A stretch of 64,000 nt of DNA from Lachnospiraceae bacterium UBA4364 (GCA_002393955.1 DGSK01000057.1:1-64000); one strand, 5' to 3'. Shown: positions 43,679 through 54,586, counted from the stretch's first letter. Numbers and translations: made by a program. The notes: generated from the letters alone by a model not told the origin.

Positions 43679-45691
43679 CTACACGTCATCTTCCCATATG
43701 GGATCCTGTATTCCCATATAGAAAAGCAGGTCAGACCAGTTCATAATCTTCATCCTTCCGGTTCTGTCATATGCTGCCATTCCGATTTCATATATTCCGG
43801 TGGGAATTGCATCATCTTTAATGTGAACTCCAAATCCGGTAAGCTCTGTATTGACCTGGTCTTCAAGATTGTCATCCACATCTTTTCTGTAGAGCTCGTT
43901 TATATTTAACTTATAGATCGTGCCATCTTCTCTGTTCTTCAATAATAATTCTTTATCGAAACATGCATTATCTGAACCGATCACAAAACTAAATCCGGCA
44001 ATATAATGTCCGCAATCCTTGTAGTCACCGCCAAATCCACCGTAAAGCCTGCTAACAGGTCCCTTGCTTTCCACGCTCACATTCAGGCAGGCATCCTCAG
44101 TGAAACCGTCTGTGCTCTTAAGCACTTCTGCCTTGCTGTATGGAAGTTCCTCAGGCAATGGCAGATCCTTAACACGTATAGAAGATGTCACGCTGCCCAC
44201 AAGATTTTTGTTATAGAATGGATCCGCCCTGAACATATCCGGATGCAATGAATAAAGATGTCTTAATTCACGCTTCATCCTTTTATTCTTTACGGGATCA
44301 TCTCCGTCATACCCACGACTCAGGGATTCGTGATGATATAAGAAGATATCATTATCACATGCTATATAATATCCCGCTTCAATGACCCTGAAACTTAGAT
44401 CCACATCATTAAAGGCAACGGCAAAGCCTTCATCAAAACCGCCAATCTCATTAAAAAGCGGCTTTTGCATCATTAAACAGGCTCCGGTCACCCCTGACAG
44501 ATCATGGATTCCCCTGTTAAAGCCAAAATAATACTCTTTCTCGTCGCTGAACTTCTGATATTTATGCAGAGGACCGAAACAGGTATTGGTTATGCCTGCA
44601 TGCTGGATAAGATTTCTTTCCGGATAAAGAAGCTTGCTGCCCACAGCTCCGGTCCATGTTCTATTCATAATAGAACAGAGCCTTGCAAGCCATTCTCCCG
44701 AATCATTATTTACACATTCTATATCGTCATTTAAGAAAAGTACTATTTCGTATTTTGATGCCGCCGCGCCCTTATTGCACATCCTTGAAAAATTGAACTC
44801 TTCTTTTTCATAGATATAAGATACACCTTTGCAGGCAGGCATTCCTGATATAAATGAAAGACATTCTTCATACCGGGCTCTATTCTCATCATTGCTGCCG
44901 TTATCTACGAGTATGACTTCATATTCTGTTTTGGATACGGTTTTTGCCAGAGATTTCATGCATACATCAAAAACTTCAGGATGATCCTTTGATGGAATGA
45001 CAATGGTAACACCATCATTTTCTGTTCCCGTTTCAGGCATCACGGGCGCATTGTCCGCTCCTCCAAAACGTCTTCCATGAAAAATGTCAGAATCTATGTA
45101 TGATCTATAGAGAGTTTTGGAAATATGCCCTATTGGAAAATACATTCCCTGCCTGCGCTCAAATCCTCCCGCAGCAAGAGCAAGCAGACCGAAAAGCCTG
45201 TCTGCATCACAGTCCGCAGTAATATCAGTCCTTATCTTTTCTAAAAGTGAAAATCTGAAAGCAAAGAGATTACCTATATAGAATGCGTCAAGGTAACTGT
45301 CCGGAGACCAGTCAGGTTTGTGATAAAAATCTGAATATATACGCTCTGCCCCGGAATCATCAATGATCAGCTCATCTCCGTAAACCAGCGAAATATCCGC
45401 ATTATCCTTAAAAAAACGGCAGATTTCCGCATTTGCATATCCGCATAATTCCCCATTTTTATCACTGTACATTACGATTATGTCACATTTCTTTTTTTCA
45501 GCCAGTGATCTTATATCGGAATATGGGACAGTACACACGGAAAAACCTGACCAGCCACTGGCACCGCTTTTTTTCGCTGCCTCTTCCTCAAGCCGGTCAT
45601 TTCCGCCGCGTATATTCTTCAGATATCTGACACGTTCCTTATACTGCTTTGTCCTTTTTTGAACAAGGATGTTTTTTATGAATTTCTTCAT
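43679..45691 (-). CDS. GT2-family glycosyltransferase
   Basis: 670 residues. The central GT-A domain (about 220-450) has TIVIPSKDHPEVFDVC, LVDNGSNDENRA, LFLNDDIECVN as the metal-binding DxD-like site, and the later GGFDEGFAVAFNDVDLSFR motif, all usual for GT2 rhamnosyl- or related transferases. The N-terminal 200 residues look like a fragment of a second glycosyltransferase-like domain, and the C-terminal 170 residues form a beta-rich accessory part. Its start overlaps the DUF1846 stop by four bases. It should act on a surface polysaccharide. Confidence 0.9.
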   Translation of the reverse strand: MKKFIKNILVQKRTKQYKERVRYLKNIRGGNDRLEEEAAKKSGASGWSGFSVCTVPYSDIRSLAEKKKCDIIVMYSDKNGELCGYANAEICRFFKDNADISLVYGDELIIDDSGAERIYSDFYHKPDWSPDSYLDAFYIGNLFAFRFSLLEKIRTDITADCDADRLFGLLALAAGGFERRQGMYFPIGHISKTLYRSYIDSDIFHGRRFGGADNAPVMPETGTENDGVTIVIPSKDHPEVFDVCMKSLAKTVSKTEYEVILVDNGSNDENRARYEECLSFISGMPACKGVSYIYEKEEFNFSRMCNKGAAASKYEIVLFLNDDIECVNNDSGEWLARLCSIMNRTWTGAVGSKLLYPERNLIQHAGITNTCFGPLHKYQKFSDEKEYYFGFNRGIHDLSGVTGACLMMQKPLFNEIGGFDEGFAVAFNDVDLSFRVIEAGYYIACDNDIFLYHHESLSRGYDGDDPVKNKRMKRELRHLYSLHPDMFRADPFYNKNLVGSVTSSIRVKDLPLPEELPYSKAEVLKSTDGFTEDACLNVSVESKGPVSRLYGGFGGDYKDCGHYIAGFSFVIGSDNACFDKELLLKNREDGTIYKLNINELYRKDVDDNLEDQVNTELTGFGVHIKDDAIPTGIYEIGMAAYDRTGRMKIMNWSDLLFYMGIQDPIWEDDV

Positions 45692-47172
45692 CTATGATAA
45701 AGTTTCTTGGTCTGATAGTGGGGTTCGCTGGTAAGGTTCACTCCAAGACGCCTGAAAGTATTGGTATCAACAGATGAAAGTATGACACTGGTATGTACCT
45801 CTGTGCCACGGAGATTCTTAAGCTGCTCCATAGCCCTTGCCGCTTTTTCATCCGTAGCTGCACAGACCGAAAGAGCAATAAGTATCTCATCAGTATGAAG
45901 CCTGGGATTGTGTCCGCCAAGATACTGAACCTTCAGGTCCTGTATGGGTTCTATAACCTCAGGTGAAATAAGCTTCACCTCATCATCAATGCCTGCCAGA
46001 GCCTTAAGCGCATTGAGGAGCAGTGCCGATGAAGCTCCCAGCAGTTCAGAAGTTCTCCCTGTTACTATGGTTCCGTCCGGAAGCTCCATTGCTGCCGCCG
46101 GACCTCCGGTCATTTCTGCTTTTACAAGTGAAGCACCCACAACAGGTCTGTCCTCAATGGAAATACCCGCCTGCTTCATCAGAAGCTCTATCTTTGTAAC
46201 CTGGGAATCGTCTGCATTTCCCTGTCTCTTTTGACAGAGCGTATTATAATATCTTCTGATTATCTCTGCATTCGCAGCATCTTTTACAGCTGCATCATCA
46301 ATGATCGCATTGCCTGCCATATTTACACCCATATCAGTAGGTGACTTGTAGGGCGACTCTCCCATGATACGCTCGAACATTGCGTTGAGCACAGGGAATA
46401 TCTCAACATCACGGTTATAATTAACAGTGGTCTCTCCATATGCTTCCAAATGGAAGGGATCGATCATATTTACATCATTTAAGTCTGCAGTCGCTGCTTC
46501 ATATGCAAGATTTACAGGATGCTTGAGCGGTATGTTCCAGATGGGGAAAGTCTCATACTTAGCATAGCCGGCCTTTACGCCATGCTTATACTCATGATAA
46601 AGCTGTGAAAGGCATGTGGCCATTTTTCCTGAACCCGGTCCAGGTGCAGTAATGACTACAAGAGATCTTGTTGTTTCAATGTACTCATTTTTCCCGTATC
46701 CCTCGTCACTTACTATAAAAGGAATGTTTGCAGGATATCCTGAAATGGGATAATGTCTGTATACCTTGATCCCCAGTGTCTCAAGCTTCTTCTGATAGGC
46801 AACTGCGGCAGGCTGCCCGGCAAACTGTGTCAGCACAACGCTCCCCACATACAGACCGTAATCCCTGAATGCATCGATAAGTCTCAGCACATCCATATCG
46901 TATGTAATGCCTAAATCTCCGCGGACTTTGTTTTTTTCTATATCACCGGAATTGATAACAACAACTATCTCCGCATCATCCTTTATCTTGCTGAGCATAC
47001 GGATCTTTGAGTCAGGCTGGAAGCCCGGCAGTACCCTGGATGCATGGAAATCATCAAAAAGCTTTCCGCCGAATTCCAGATAAAGCTTTCCGCCGAAAAA
47101 CTTTATACGCTCCTGTATCTTCTCAGACTGAAGCTGCAGGTATTTTTCGTTATCAAAACCGATCTTTGTCAT
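45688..47172 (-). CDS. DUF1846 protein
   Basis: A 494-residue soluble protein of the DUF1846 family, recognised by the start KIGFDNEKYLQLQSEKIQERI and by APGPGSGKMATCLSQLYHE, a P-loop-like GPGSGK segment, with later HNPRLHTDEILIALS. The function is unknown. The glycine-rich loop hints at nucleotide binding. It lies 19 bases after the HgdB-like gene and overlaps the GT2 gene. The link to either is not explained. Confidence 0.88.
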   Translation of the reverse strand: MTKIGFDNEKYLQLQSEKIQERIKFFGGKLYLEFGGKLFDDFHASRVLPGFQPDSKIRMLSKIKDDAEIVVVINSGDIEKNKVRGDLGITYDMDVLRLIDAFRDYGLYVGSVVLTQFAGQPAAVAYQKKLETLGIKVYRHYPISGYPANIPFIVSDEGYGKNEYIETTRSLVVITAPGPGSGKMATCLSQLYHEYKHGVKAGYAKYETFPIWNIPLKHPVNLAYEAATADLNDVNMIDPFHLEAYGETTVNYNRDVEIFPVLNAMFERIMGESPYKSPTDMGVNMAGNAIIDDAAVKDAANAEIIRRYYNTLCQKRQGNADDSQVTKIELLMKQAGISIEDRPVVGASLVKAEMTGGPAAAMELPDGTIVTGRTSELLGASSALLLNALKALAGIDDEVKLISPEVIEPIQDLKVQYLGGHNPRLHTDEILIALSVCAATDEKAARAMEQLKNLRGTEVHTSVILSSVDTNTFRRLGVNLTSEPHYQTKKLYHR

Positions 47173-47191
47173 TGCCTTGTAAACTCCCTTC

Positions 47192-48463
47192 TTATTTTGC
47201 CAGGTTCTCTCTTGCTACAGCCAGCATAAGCTTGATCCTGTTTTCCTGATTGACCTTCGTAGCACCGGGATCATACTCTATATCCACTGCATTGACTCTG
47301 GGATCCACCTGACGCACTTTGTTAAGAACGCCCTTTACTGCCACATGGCAGGGAAGACATCCAAAGGGCTGCACGCAGACTACGTTTTCATAACCATGCT
47401 CTGCAAATTCCAGCACCTCTGCTGCCACATACCAGCCTTCACCCATGCTGTTTGCCCTGTCGATTATGCCGTCAGCCCTCTTCACCAGATCAGCCACACG
47501 TTCAGGTGCGGTAAACTGCGGAAATTCTTCTATCGCAGAAATCAGCAGATCCTCTATTCCCAGGAACCACTTCATGACGATTTCCATGATCACCCTCTTC
47601 CAGGGCTTTCCGCCGAATTTCTTAAGCTCTTCCAAAGCTCCGTTTGTCTTGTAGACACCGAATCCAAGCATGCTTGGCATATATACTTCACAGTCCTGCT
47701 CCGCCAGAAATTCCTCAAGATGGTTATTGCCGGGTACAGAATATTTCAGGAAAAGCTCTCCGACTATAGCCACCTTTACTTTTTTCTCATCAGTCTTTTG
47801 TATCTTTACAAACTCTTCACCCATTGCATGGAGATTTTTTCTCATTGCTTTCTTCGTATAGCCTCTTCCATGCTCGTACTCATTAATGATAAACTTGATC
47901 CACTTATCGATCAGCGCATCCGTCTCACCCTTATTAATTTCATAGGGCCTGATCTGGTTGCCCAGTATCATGAGGAAGTCGCCATAGACCATTCCGGAAA
48001 CTGCCATAAGCAGTGTCGAGGGCCTCATCAGCACACCGCCGTTATATTCCATGAACCAGATATTCGCTGAAAGGAAAGGCACATTGGGATAGCCCGCCTT
48101 TTCAAAAGCCTTCCTCATCAGGTTAATATAGTTGGTATCCCTGCAGCCACCACCTGACTGGGTGATAAGCATAGCCACTTTATTCGGATCATACTTTCCG
48201 CTTTCCATGGCTGTGAGCATCTGGCCTGTGATCAGCAGGCAGGGATAGCAGATATCATTGTGCACATACTGCAGTCCCTTCTTGAGTACATCCGGACCTT
48301 CATAGCCCATCAGGTCAGTATTATAGCCGTCCCTTGCAAGGATTGGCTTTATCAGACGGAAATGAAGAGGCGCCATCTCCGGTATCAGGATGGTATACTT
48401 CTCCCGTTTCATTTTCAGGCTGTATTCAACTCTTTTTTTATAATGCTTAAGAGTGGTCTTCAT
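47192..48463 (-). CDS. 2-hydroxyacyl-CoA dehydratase-like component (split C-terminal part)
   Basis: 423 residues related to the C-terminal region of the very large activase-DUF2229 proteins and to dehydratase subunits. Cysteine motifs NDICYPCLLITG, SGGGCRDTNYINLM and VQPFGCLPCHV could ligate an iron-sulfur cluster. Its start overlaps the stop of the activase gene by four bases. In many related bacteria these regions seem to form a single polypeptide, so this looks like a natural split. No acyl-CoA pathway genes are near, and the substrate is unknown. Confidence 0.8.
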   Translation of the reverse strand: MKTTLKHYKKRVEYSLKMKREKYTILIPEMAPLHFRLIKPILARDGYNTDLMGYEGPDVLKKGLQYVHNDICYPCLLITGQMLTAMESGKYDPNKVAMLITQSGGGCRDTNYINLMRKAFEKAGYPNVPFLSANIWFMEYNGGVLMRPSTLLMAVSGMVYGDFLMILGNQIRPYEINKGETDALIDKWIKFIINEYEHGRGYTKKAMRKNLHAMGEEFVKIQKTDEKKVKVAIVGELFLKYSVPGNNHLEEFLAEQDCEVYMPSMLGFGVYKTNGALEELKKFGGKPWKRVIMEIVMKWFLGIEDLLISAIEEFPQFTAPERVADLVKRADGIIDRANSMGEGWYVAAEVLEFAEHGYENVVCVQPFGCLPCHVAVKGVLNKVRQVDPRVNAVDIEYDPGATKVNQENRIKLMLAVARENLAK

Positions 48464-51411
48464 CTGCTTGCCTCTTCCTCAGCCTGCTTTATCGCTGCTA
48501 TCAGGCTTCTCAGGCGGATCTTAACTGCACCTAAGTTCGTTACTTCGTCAATCTTTATCTGTGTATAGAGACAGCCTTCGCTCTCCAGTATGCTCCTGAC
48601 CTCATCAGTTGTGATGGCATCCAGTCCGCAGCCGAAGGAAACAAGGTGGACCAGATACATGTCAGGCTGTCTTGAAACATACGCCGCAGCGGAGAAAAGT
48701 CTCGCATGGTATGTCCACTGGTTTCGAAGATTCAGGGTAAGCTTCTTCATATGGTGGCTTATTGAATCCTCGCTTATTACACCGAAACCAAGCTGTGCTA
48801 TCAGTTTGTGTATGCCGTGGTTTATCTCAGGATCCGTATGGTATGGTCTGCCGGCAAGACACACGATCTTTTTGCCCTGCTGCCTGCACTCATCGATTAT
48901 CTCTGCAGCCCTTACACGCATTGCATTTTCATAAGCCGCATATGCTGCATATGCAGCCTCGCATGCAGCATTCACCTCGCCCCTTGATACAGGACCGAAA
49001 TGCTTATTCATCAGCTCCCACATGCTCTTTTTGAAATGACCTTTATTGTGGGGGCCCAAATATTCACATATGTACTTACTCTTGCCGAAGTTGCGGATGT
49101 TTGCTCCGATAACCTCCGGATATCCTGCTATCACCGCACAGTTATAATGATTTTCACCATGGTGCTCATTGAAATTAAAAGTCAGGCAGGGGAAAAATAT
49201 CGCATCCACCTCGTCCTCTATTAATTTAATGATATGTCCGTGAACCATCTTTGCCGGGAAACATACCGTATCGGAAGGGATAGTTCCCTGCCCCTTTATG
49301 TACATCTTGCGGTTTGAAAAACCGGAGATCTTCACGCCGTAACCGAGTTTTGTAAAAAATGCATGCCAGAAAGGAAGCATCTCATACATATTGAGTGCCA
49401 TAGGCAGACCAACGATCTGCTTAGGCTCTGTCGGCTGTGTCTCCAGAAGCTTTTCAAAATATTTTAATTTGTACTCATAGAGATTGTGCGAATCATCGGA
49501 AGACTTCTGCGTCACCGGCTTCTCACACTTATTGCCGCCGATAAATCTGCGCCCTCCGGGGAAAGTATTCACTGTTAAATTGCAGTGGTTATTGCAGCCG
49601 CTGCAGTTAATACTCTTAGTCTCGTAAGTAAACTCATCCAGTTCCTGCTTTGATATAAGTCCTTTTGCGTCCCGAGAGACTTTACCTGACCTGACTGCAG
49701 CTGCATGTGAACGCTCTGCATAAAGGGCCGCACCATAAGCACCCATCATGCCGGCAATATCAGGACGTATCACATTTACCCCCAGCTCTTTTTCAAATGC
49801 ACGAAGGACCGCATCATTAAGGAATGTTCCGCCCTGAACCACTATCCTTTCTCCCAGCTCCTTCGCAGTGTTGACACGGATTACTTTATATAATGCATTC
49901 TTTACCACGGAAATGGAAAGACCTGCGGAAATATCTTCAACGGACACGCCCTCTTTCTGCGCCTGCTTAACCGACGAATTCATGAACACGGTACATCTGG
50001 AACCAAGGTCCACCGGCTTTTTACCAAAGAGCCCGATCTTTGCAAACTCGGCTATCTCATATCCCAGGGATCCCGCAAAAGTCTGAAGGAAGGAGCCGCA
50101 GCCGGAAGAACAGGCTTCATTAAGGAAGATATTGTCAATGGCACCATTCCGTATCTTAAAGCATTTCATATCCTGACCGCCGATATCGATGATGAATTCA
50201 ACATCCGGCAGGAAGAATTTAGCAGCAGTAAAATGTGCCACAGTCTCTACTATGCCAAGGTCAATACCGAGAGCAGACTTCATCATCTCCTCACCGTAAC
50301 CGGTAACCGCAGCACTAGTGACTTTTATGTCGGGATATTTTTCATACATTTCCTTAAGCAGCTCAACCACCACATCAATGGGACGTCCCTGATTGGAGGT
50401 ATAGCGTGAATAGAGAATGCTGCCGTCCTTATCGATCAGCACCAGCTTTAAAGTAGTGGAACCGGAATCTATCCCTAAGAAAACCTCTTCGGAAATATCA
50501 AAGCTGTCTCTGTGCTGCACGGTGTCTTTTGCATGACGCTCAGAAAATTCTTTATACTCAGCCTCGTCCTTAAATAAAGGCTCAAGGGCATTGTCAGCAG
50601 AGAATTCCCTCTTCTCGCCTATCTTTGCAAGAGCTTCATTTAAGTCTATGGATTCATTTGCATAATATGCTGCACCGAGAGCCACGAAAAGAAGTGAATC
50701 ATCGGGAAGGGTTCCCTTCAGATGAAGTGCCTCGTCGAAACTGTCACGGAGATATGACATGAATGTAAGGGGGCCGCCAAGATATACCACATTGCCCTCT
50801 ATGGGATGTCCCTGGGCAAGGCCTGTAATAGTCTGATTGACTATTGCCTTGTAAATGCTTGCGGAAATATCCTCTTTCCTTGCACCCTGGTTCAAAAGAG
50901 GCTGGATATCAGTCTTTGCGAAAACACCGCAGCGTGACGCAATTGAATAGACCTTGTCCGAATTCATGGCAAGTTCATTCATCTCATCACCGGTGATATT
51001 CATTAGGGATGCCATCTGGTCTGCAAATGCACCCGTACCTCCGGCACAGGTTCCGTTCATGCGGACTTCCAGATTGCCTTTTAAGAAAAGTATCTTTGCA
51101 TCTTCGCCGCCAAGCTCTATTACCACATCGGTATCAGGAATACGGTTTGATACCGCAACCTTTGTGGCATAAACCTCCTGCACAAAAGGAATGCCCGCAT
51201 TTTCAGCGAGTCCCATTCCTGCCGAGCCGGATATCGCCAGCTTTACGGGCTCCGTGATATTAAACTTTTTGATAACCCCTTCCACAACCTCTTTGGTCTT
51301 TTCGATTATCATTGCAAAATGACGCTCGTAACTGTTATGGATTATCTTATTTTCATCATCAAGCACCACACACTTTATCGTGGTGGAACCTACATCTATA
51401 CCTATTCTCAT
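48460..51411 (-). CDS. Acyl-CoA dehydratase activase with two ASKHA domains and DUF2229
   Basis: 983 residues. Two ATPase (BadF/HgdC) domains in tandem: IGIDVGSTTIK at the start with CAGGTGAF near 125, and LGIDSGSTTLK near 315 with NEACSSGCGSF. Each has the cysteine that binds the shared [4Fe-4S] cluster in HgdC. A CSGCNNHCNL cluster and a DUF2229 domain follow. HgdC-type proteins use ATP to drive a low-potential electron into a dehydratase. The start at 51411 follows GAGG; the longer frame has no site. Overlaps the dehydratase-like gene. Confidence 0.9.
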   Translation of the reverse strand: MRIGIDVGSTTIKCVVLDDENKIIHNSYERHFAMIIEKTKEVVEGVIKKFNITEPVKLAISGSAGMGLAENAGIPFVQEVYATKVAVSNRIPDTDVVIELGGEDAKILFLKGNLEVRMNGTCAGGTGAFADQMASLMNITGDEMNELAMNSDKVYSIASRCGVFAKTDIQPLLNQGARKEDISASIYKAIVNQTITGLAQGHPIEGNVVYLGGPLTFMSYLRDSFDEALHLKGTLPDDSLLFVALGAAYYANESIDLNEALAKIGEKREFSADNALEPLFKDEAEYKEFSERHAKDTVQHRDSFDISEEVFLGIDSGSTTLKLVLIDKDGSILYSRYTSNQGRPIDVVVELLKEMYEKYPDIKVTSAAVTGYGEEMMKSALGIDLGIVETVAHFTAAKFFLPDVEFIIDIGGQDMKCFKIRNGAIDNIFLNEACSSGCGSFLQTFAGSLGYEIAEFAKIGLFGKKPVDLGSRCTVFMNSSVKQAQKEGVSVEDISAGLSISVVKNALYKVIRVNTAKELGERIVVQGGTFLNDAVLRAFEKELGVNVIRPDIAGMMGAYGAALYAERSHAAAVRSGKVSRDAKGLISKQELDEFTYETKSINCSGCNNHCNLTVNTFPGGRRFIGGNKCEKPVTQKSSDDSHNLYEYKLKYFEKLLETQPTEPKQIVGLPMALNMYEMLPFWHAFFTKLGYGVKISGFSNRKMYIKGQGTIPSDTVCFPAKMVHGHIIKLIEDEVDAIFFPCLTFNFNEHHGENHYNCAVIAGYPEVIGANIRNFGKSKYICEYLGPHNKGHFKKSMWELMNKHFGPVSRGEVNAACEAAYAAYAAYENAMRVRAAEIIDECRQQGKKIVCLAGRPYHTDPEINHGIHKLIAQLGFGVISEDSISHHMKKLTLNLRNQWTYHARLFSAAAYVSRQPDMYLVHLVSFGCGLDAITTDEVRSILESEGCLYTQIKIDEVTNLGAVKIRLRSLIAAIKQAEEEASR

Positions 51412-51590
51412 TTCGTCCTCTTCCCTTAGGATCCGTCCCGAAATAAACCCGGCATCTCCCTTGGTCTGATTCATTCTGCGTGACACGTTCAAGTAATTTC
51501 ATTACCAGTCCTTACCGATACGATTTGCCAGAAAGGTAGGTTCATCAAACCGGGGATGCACCGCCGCAATGTGCCAAACGACCTCAGTCT

Positions 51591-54545
51591 CTACAGCCTC
51601 TTGATAAATTTAAGATAGCTGAGACCTATCTTGCTCCATCTAAAGCCCAGCTTCTCAAGCTCTGCCGTCGTGTACTCATTACTGATGGGTACATTCTTGG
51701 AGGCTGATGCGATCGCATTATAGAATGAAAGCACCATAACTCCCTTGTCGGCAATCTGTTCCTTAAGGCTCATTTCAAATACTTCCCTGGGAACACGCTT
51801 GGCACTAAGCATAAACTTTTTGCAGAGCGCATCCAGATTATATACATTCGGGTTATAAAGGTTGTAAATATTATTTACATGGTGGTTCATCGCAAGCAGC
51901 ACATATGCCTCCGCACACTCGTCCACCGGTGTAAAGTCTATTGGATACTCAGCGAGCTCTTTGGAATACATCTTGACCTTGAGTAATCCCTTGAAACGCT
52001 CCAGGAATCCGTTGTCGCTTGCATTCTTCTGGAACATGCCGTCTGACTTTCTCCAGGTCAGGTTTCCTATACGGAAGATATTGGCCTTAAGCCCGGCCTC
52101 TCTGGCGAGAAGCACACGTTCCTCGGACTTATACTTTGAATGAATGTAAACATTCTGCTCATAGCTCTGACCAATATCCAGGCAGAACTCGTCGAACTTC
52201 GCATCGGAATTGCTCTGTGCTACCGTTCCCGCTCCGTTGACGCTGGCCGTTGATGTATGCTGGAGCACTGCACCTGCAGCCTTACAGAAATCGATCACAT
52301 GCTGGGTTCCTATTACATTGGAACGCTCAAAATCCTCATAATGTCCGGCATGATGCACATTGGCTGCCACATGGAAGACCATATCGATCTTCTTTGCAAG
52401 TATCTCATACTCTGACTCCGTCAGGCCGAACTTATCCAGCTCTATATCACCCTTTACCACCTTATAAGAGAATTTCTCATATTCCTTCGGGAAATACGTC
52501 TTAAGCGTAGGCTTGAGCTTGTCTATATTACGGACGAGGCAGACAACATGGAGATTGCGCCTTAAAAGCTCTCTTAAAATATGCGCACCAAGGAAACCTG
52601 TCGCTCCGGTAAGCAGTACATACTGGGGATCCGCTTCATAAAACAGATTACTGTTATGCCGGATAAGTGAATTTACATCCACCTTTTCCTCTTCTTTCTT
52701 CTTTTCCTGGGAGCTGCCGTTTAAGAGCATCTCCTCAAGCATTTCCACAGTAGGGAACTCATAAATATCCTGAGCCTGGACGCCTATGATGGTGGCATAC
52801 TCCAGGGCAGACAAGGAATCGCCGCCGCGCTCGAAGAAATCATCCTTAATTCCCACATCGCTGATGCGAAGTACCTGCTCCATTGCATCACAGAGACGCT
52901 TCTGCTCTGCGGTGGAAGGCGCTACATAATCTTTCTTACGCTCTTCCTTTTTGTTCTTTAACCACGCCATGACTTCATTGCGCTTTGTCTTCAGGGTGGT
53001 AGTCTTGGGAAGGTCACCGGGACGGAAATCCAGACCAACTACCTTTTTATAAGGGGGCAGCTTATCGTTCATTTCCCGGATTCCATTCTTGATGACACGG
53101 ATAGTTGTGTCCCTCATGCTCTCGGGAACTATCAGAGCAGAAATCTTTCCGCTGTCCTCATATACAAATGCATCCTTTACACCGGATATCTTCATCAGAT
53201 ATCCTTCGATCTCTTCAGGATATATATTCTTTCCGTTATCAAGGATTATCAGATTCTTGGCACGTCCGGTTATGAACAAATATCCATCCTTATCTATATA
53301 GCCAAGGTCTCCGGTCTTAAACCACCCTTCATCAAAGGCAGCTTCGTTTTCCTCCGGATTCTTATAATATTCCAGCATCACGGCATCACCCTTAAGCTGG
53401 ATCTCTTCATTTTTGATCCTGACATTCATATAGGAAGCTGGCTTTCCGACGGAACCTATCCTGTCGCTCCCGGGACAGTTCGCAGCTATAAGGGGGGCAC
53501 ACTCAGTCATGCCATATCCCTGATATACATGAAAACCGAAGCCGTCCAGGGTCTCTGCAATCTCCGGACGAAGTGCCGAACCTCCTACCACTATGGTATG
53601 GAGCTTTCCACCGAAAGCATCATAGATAGGCTTATACAAAGATCTCTTGGCATCAATATTAAGCTTGTTCAGGGTGCCGTCAACACGTTTGGCAAATTTT
53701 ATTTTCTTTTTATATTTAGGGGAAGACACAGCCTCCATGATCTTTTTATAGAACATCTCGGCAATGGCAGGCACGACCACCATGACCGAAGGGCTGAAAC
53801 GCTTCAGATTGGCAACAATATTCTCCAGCTTATCATTGATGCAGATAGTGGTTCCGGTATATAGAATGCCCAGATTGCCGACAGTCAGCTCAAATGTATG
53901 GTATATGGGCAGAACAGACATGACCACAGGCTCACCCGGTACTTCCTTGTCATAGCCCATGCGGTAGATCTCGTTGATATTGCTGACTACATTTTTATGG
54001 GAAATGAGCACACCCTTGCCGGCACCGGTGGTTCCGGAAGTAAAAAGCAGAAGGCAGGGATCCTCCGGCTTTACCTTGGGAAGCTTGCCACGCTCAGTGC
54101 GAAGCATCTCACGGTACATCGTGCCGGACAAGGAATAAACCTCCCGCCTGTCCTTATATTCATCATCAATCTTTTTGATATCTTTGATCCAGGGCTCAAA
54201 TTCCTCGGCAACAAATACCATACGGGCTTCACCCCTGGTTATCAGGCCCAGAATCTCCTCCTTTGGGAGCAGCTTATCAATAGGGACAACTACATTTCCG
54301 CTTATGGCAGATGCTAAAAATGTGACAATCCACGGATAGGAAGTGCCTCCGATTATAGCAATCTTTTCACCTCTGCACCCGGCATCCATCAGCCAGGTCG
54401 CCATAGCAAAACAATCCCTTGACAGCTCACTGAAGGTCTTTTCCACAATGCTGTCATACTGTATATAACGGTATGCAGTCTTATCCTTATATGCTTTGTT
54501 TATTTCCGAAACGAATTCCTGAAGATCCGTAAGCATTTTATTCAT
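51591..54545 (-). CDS. Adenylation-carrier-thioester reductase protein (CAR-like)
   Basis: 984 residues in three domains. Adenylation domain 1-510: LLLFTSGTTGAGKGVLISHK, GYGMTECAPL, WFKTGDLGYIDKDGYLFITG. Carrier domain with phosphopantetheine serine in FFERGGDSLSALEY near 577. Thioester reductase from about 640: LLTGATGFLGAHILRELL and the YxxxK of YIHSKYK near 800. It should activate a carboxylic acid, load it on the carrier and release it as aldehyde or alcohol with NAD(P)H. The start at 54545 has a modest GGGG site. No biosynthetic partners are evident; the substrate may be a fatty acid. It stands between the MBOAT/SGNH pair and the activase. Confidence 0.92.
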   Translation of the reverse strand: MNKMLTDLQEFVSEINKAYKDKTAYRYIQYDSIVEKTFSELSRDCFAMATWLMDAGCRGEKIAIIGGTSYPWIVTFLASAISGNVVVPIDKLLPKEEILGLITRGEARMVFVAEEFEPWIKDIKKIDDEYKDRREVYSLSGTMYREMLRTERGKLPKVKPEDPCLLLFTSGTTGAGKGVLISHKNVVSNINEIYRMGYDKEVPGEPVVMSVLPIYHTFELTVGNLGILYTGTTICINDKLENIVANLKRFSPSVMVVVPAIAEMFYKKIMEAVSSPKYKKKIKFAKRVDGTLNKLNIDAKRSLYKPIYDAFGGKLHTIVVGGSALRPEIAETLDGFGFHVYQGYGMTECAPLIAANCPGSDRIGSVGKPASYMNVRIKNEEIQLKGDAVMLEYYKNPEENEAAFDEGWFKTGDLGYIDKDGYLFITGRAKNLIILDNGKNIYPEEIEGYLMKISGVKDAFVYEDSGKISALIVPESMRDTTIRVIKNGIREMNDKLPPYKKVVGLDFRPGDLPKTTTLKTKRNEVMAWLKNKKEERKKDYVAPSTAEQKRLCDAMEQVLRISDVGIKDDFFERGGDSLSALEYATIIGVQAQDIYEFPTVEMLEEMLLNGSSQEKKKEEEKVDVNSLIRHNSNLFYEADPQYVLLTGATGFLGAHILRELLRRNLHVVCLVRNIDKLKPTLKTYFPKEYEKFSYKVVKGDIELDKFGLTESEYEILAKKIDMVFHVAANVHHAGHYEDFERSNVIGTQHVIDFCKAAGAVLQHTSTASVNGAGTVAQSNSDAKFDEFCLDIGQSYEQNVYIHSKYKSEERVLLAREAGLKANIFRIGNLTWRKSDGMFQKNASDNGFLERFKGLLKVKMYSKELAEYPIDFTPVDECAEAYVLLAMNHHVNNIYNLYNPNVYNLDALCKKFMLSAKRVPREVFEMSLKEQIADKGVMVLSFYNAIASASKNVPISNEYTTAELEKLGFRWSKIGLSYLKFIKRL

Positions 54546-54586
54546 AGTAATTCCCCGGATAAATCTATGCAAAATTTCAACGCTAT

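Noticed and set aside
48460..51411. Glutamate fermentation via 2-hydroxyglutaryl-CoA
   Set aside because: The other pathway genes (HgdA/B proper, CoA-transferase, decarboxylase) are missing; only the activase family is present.
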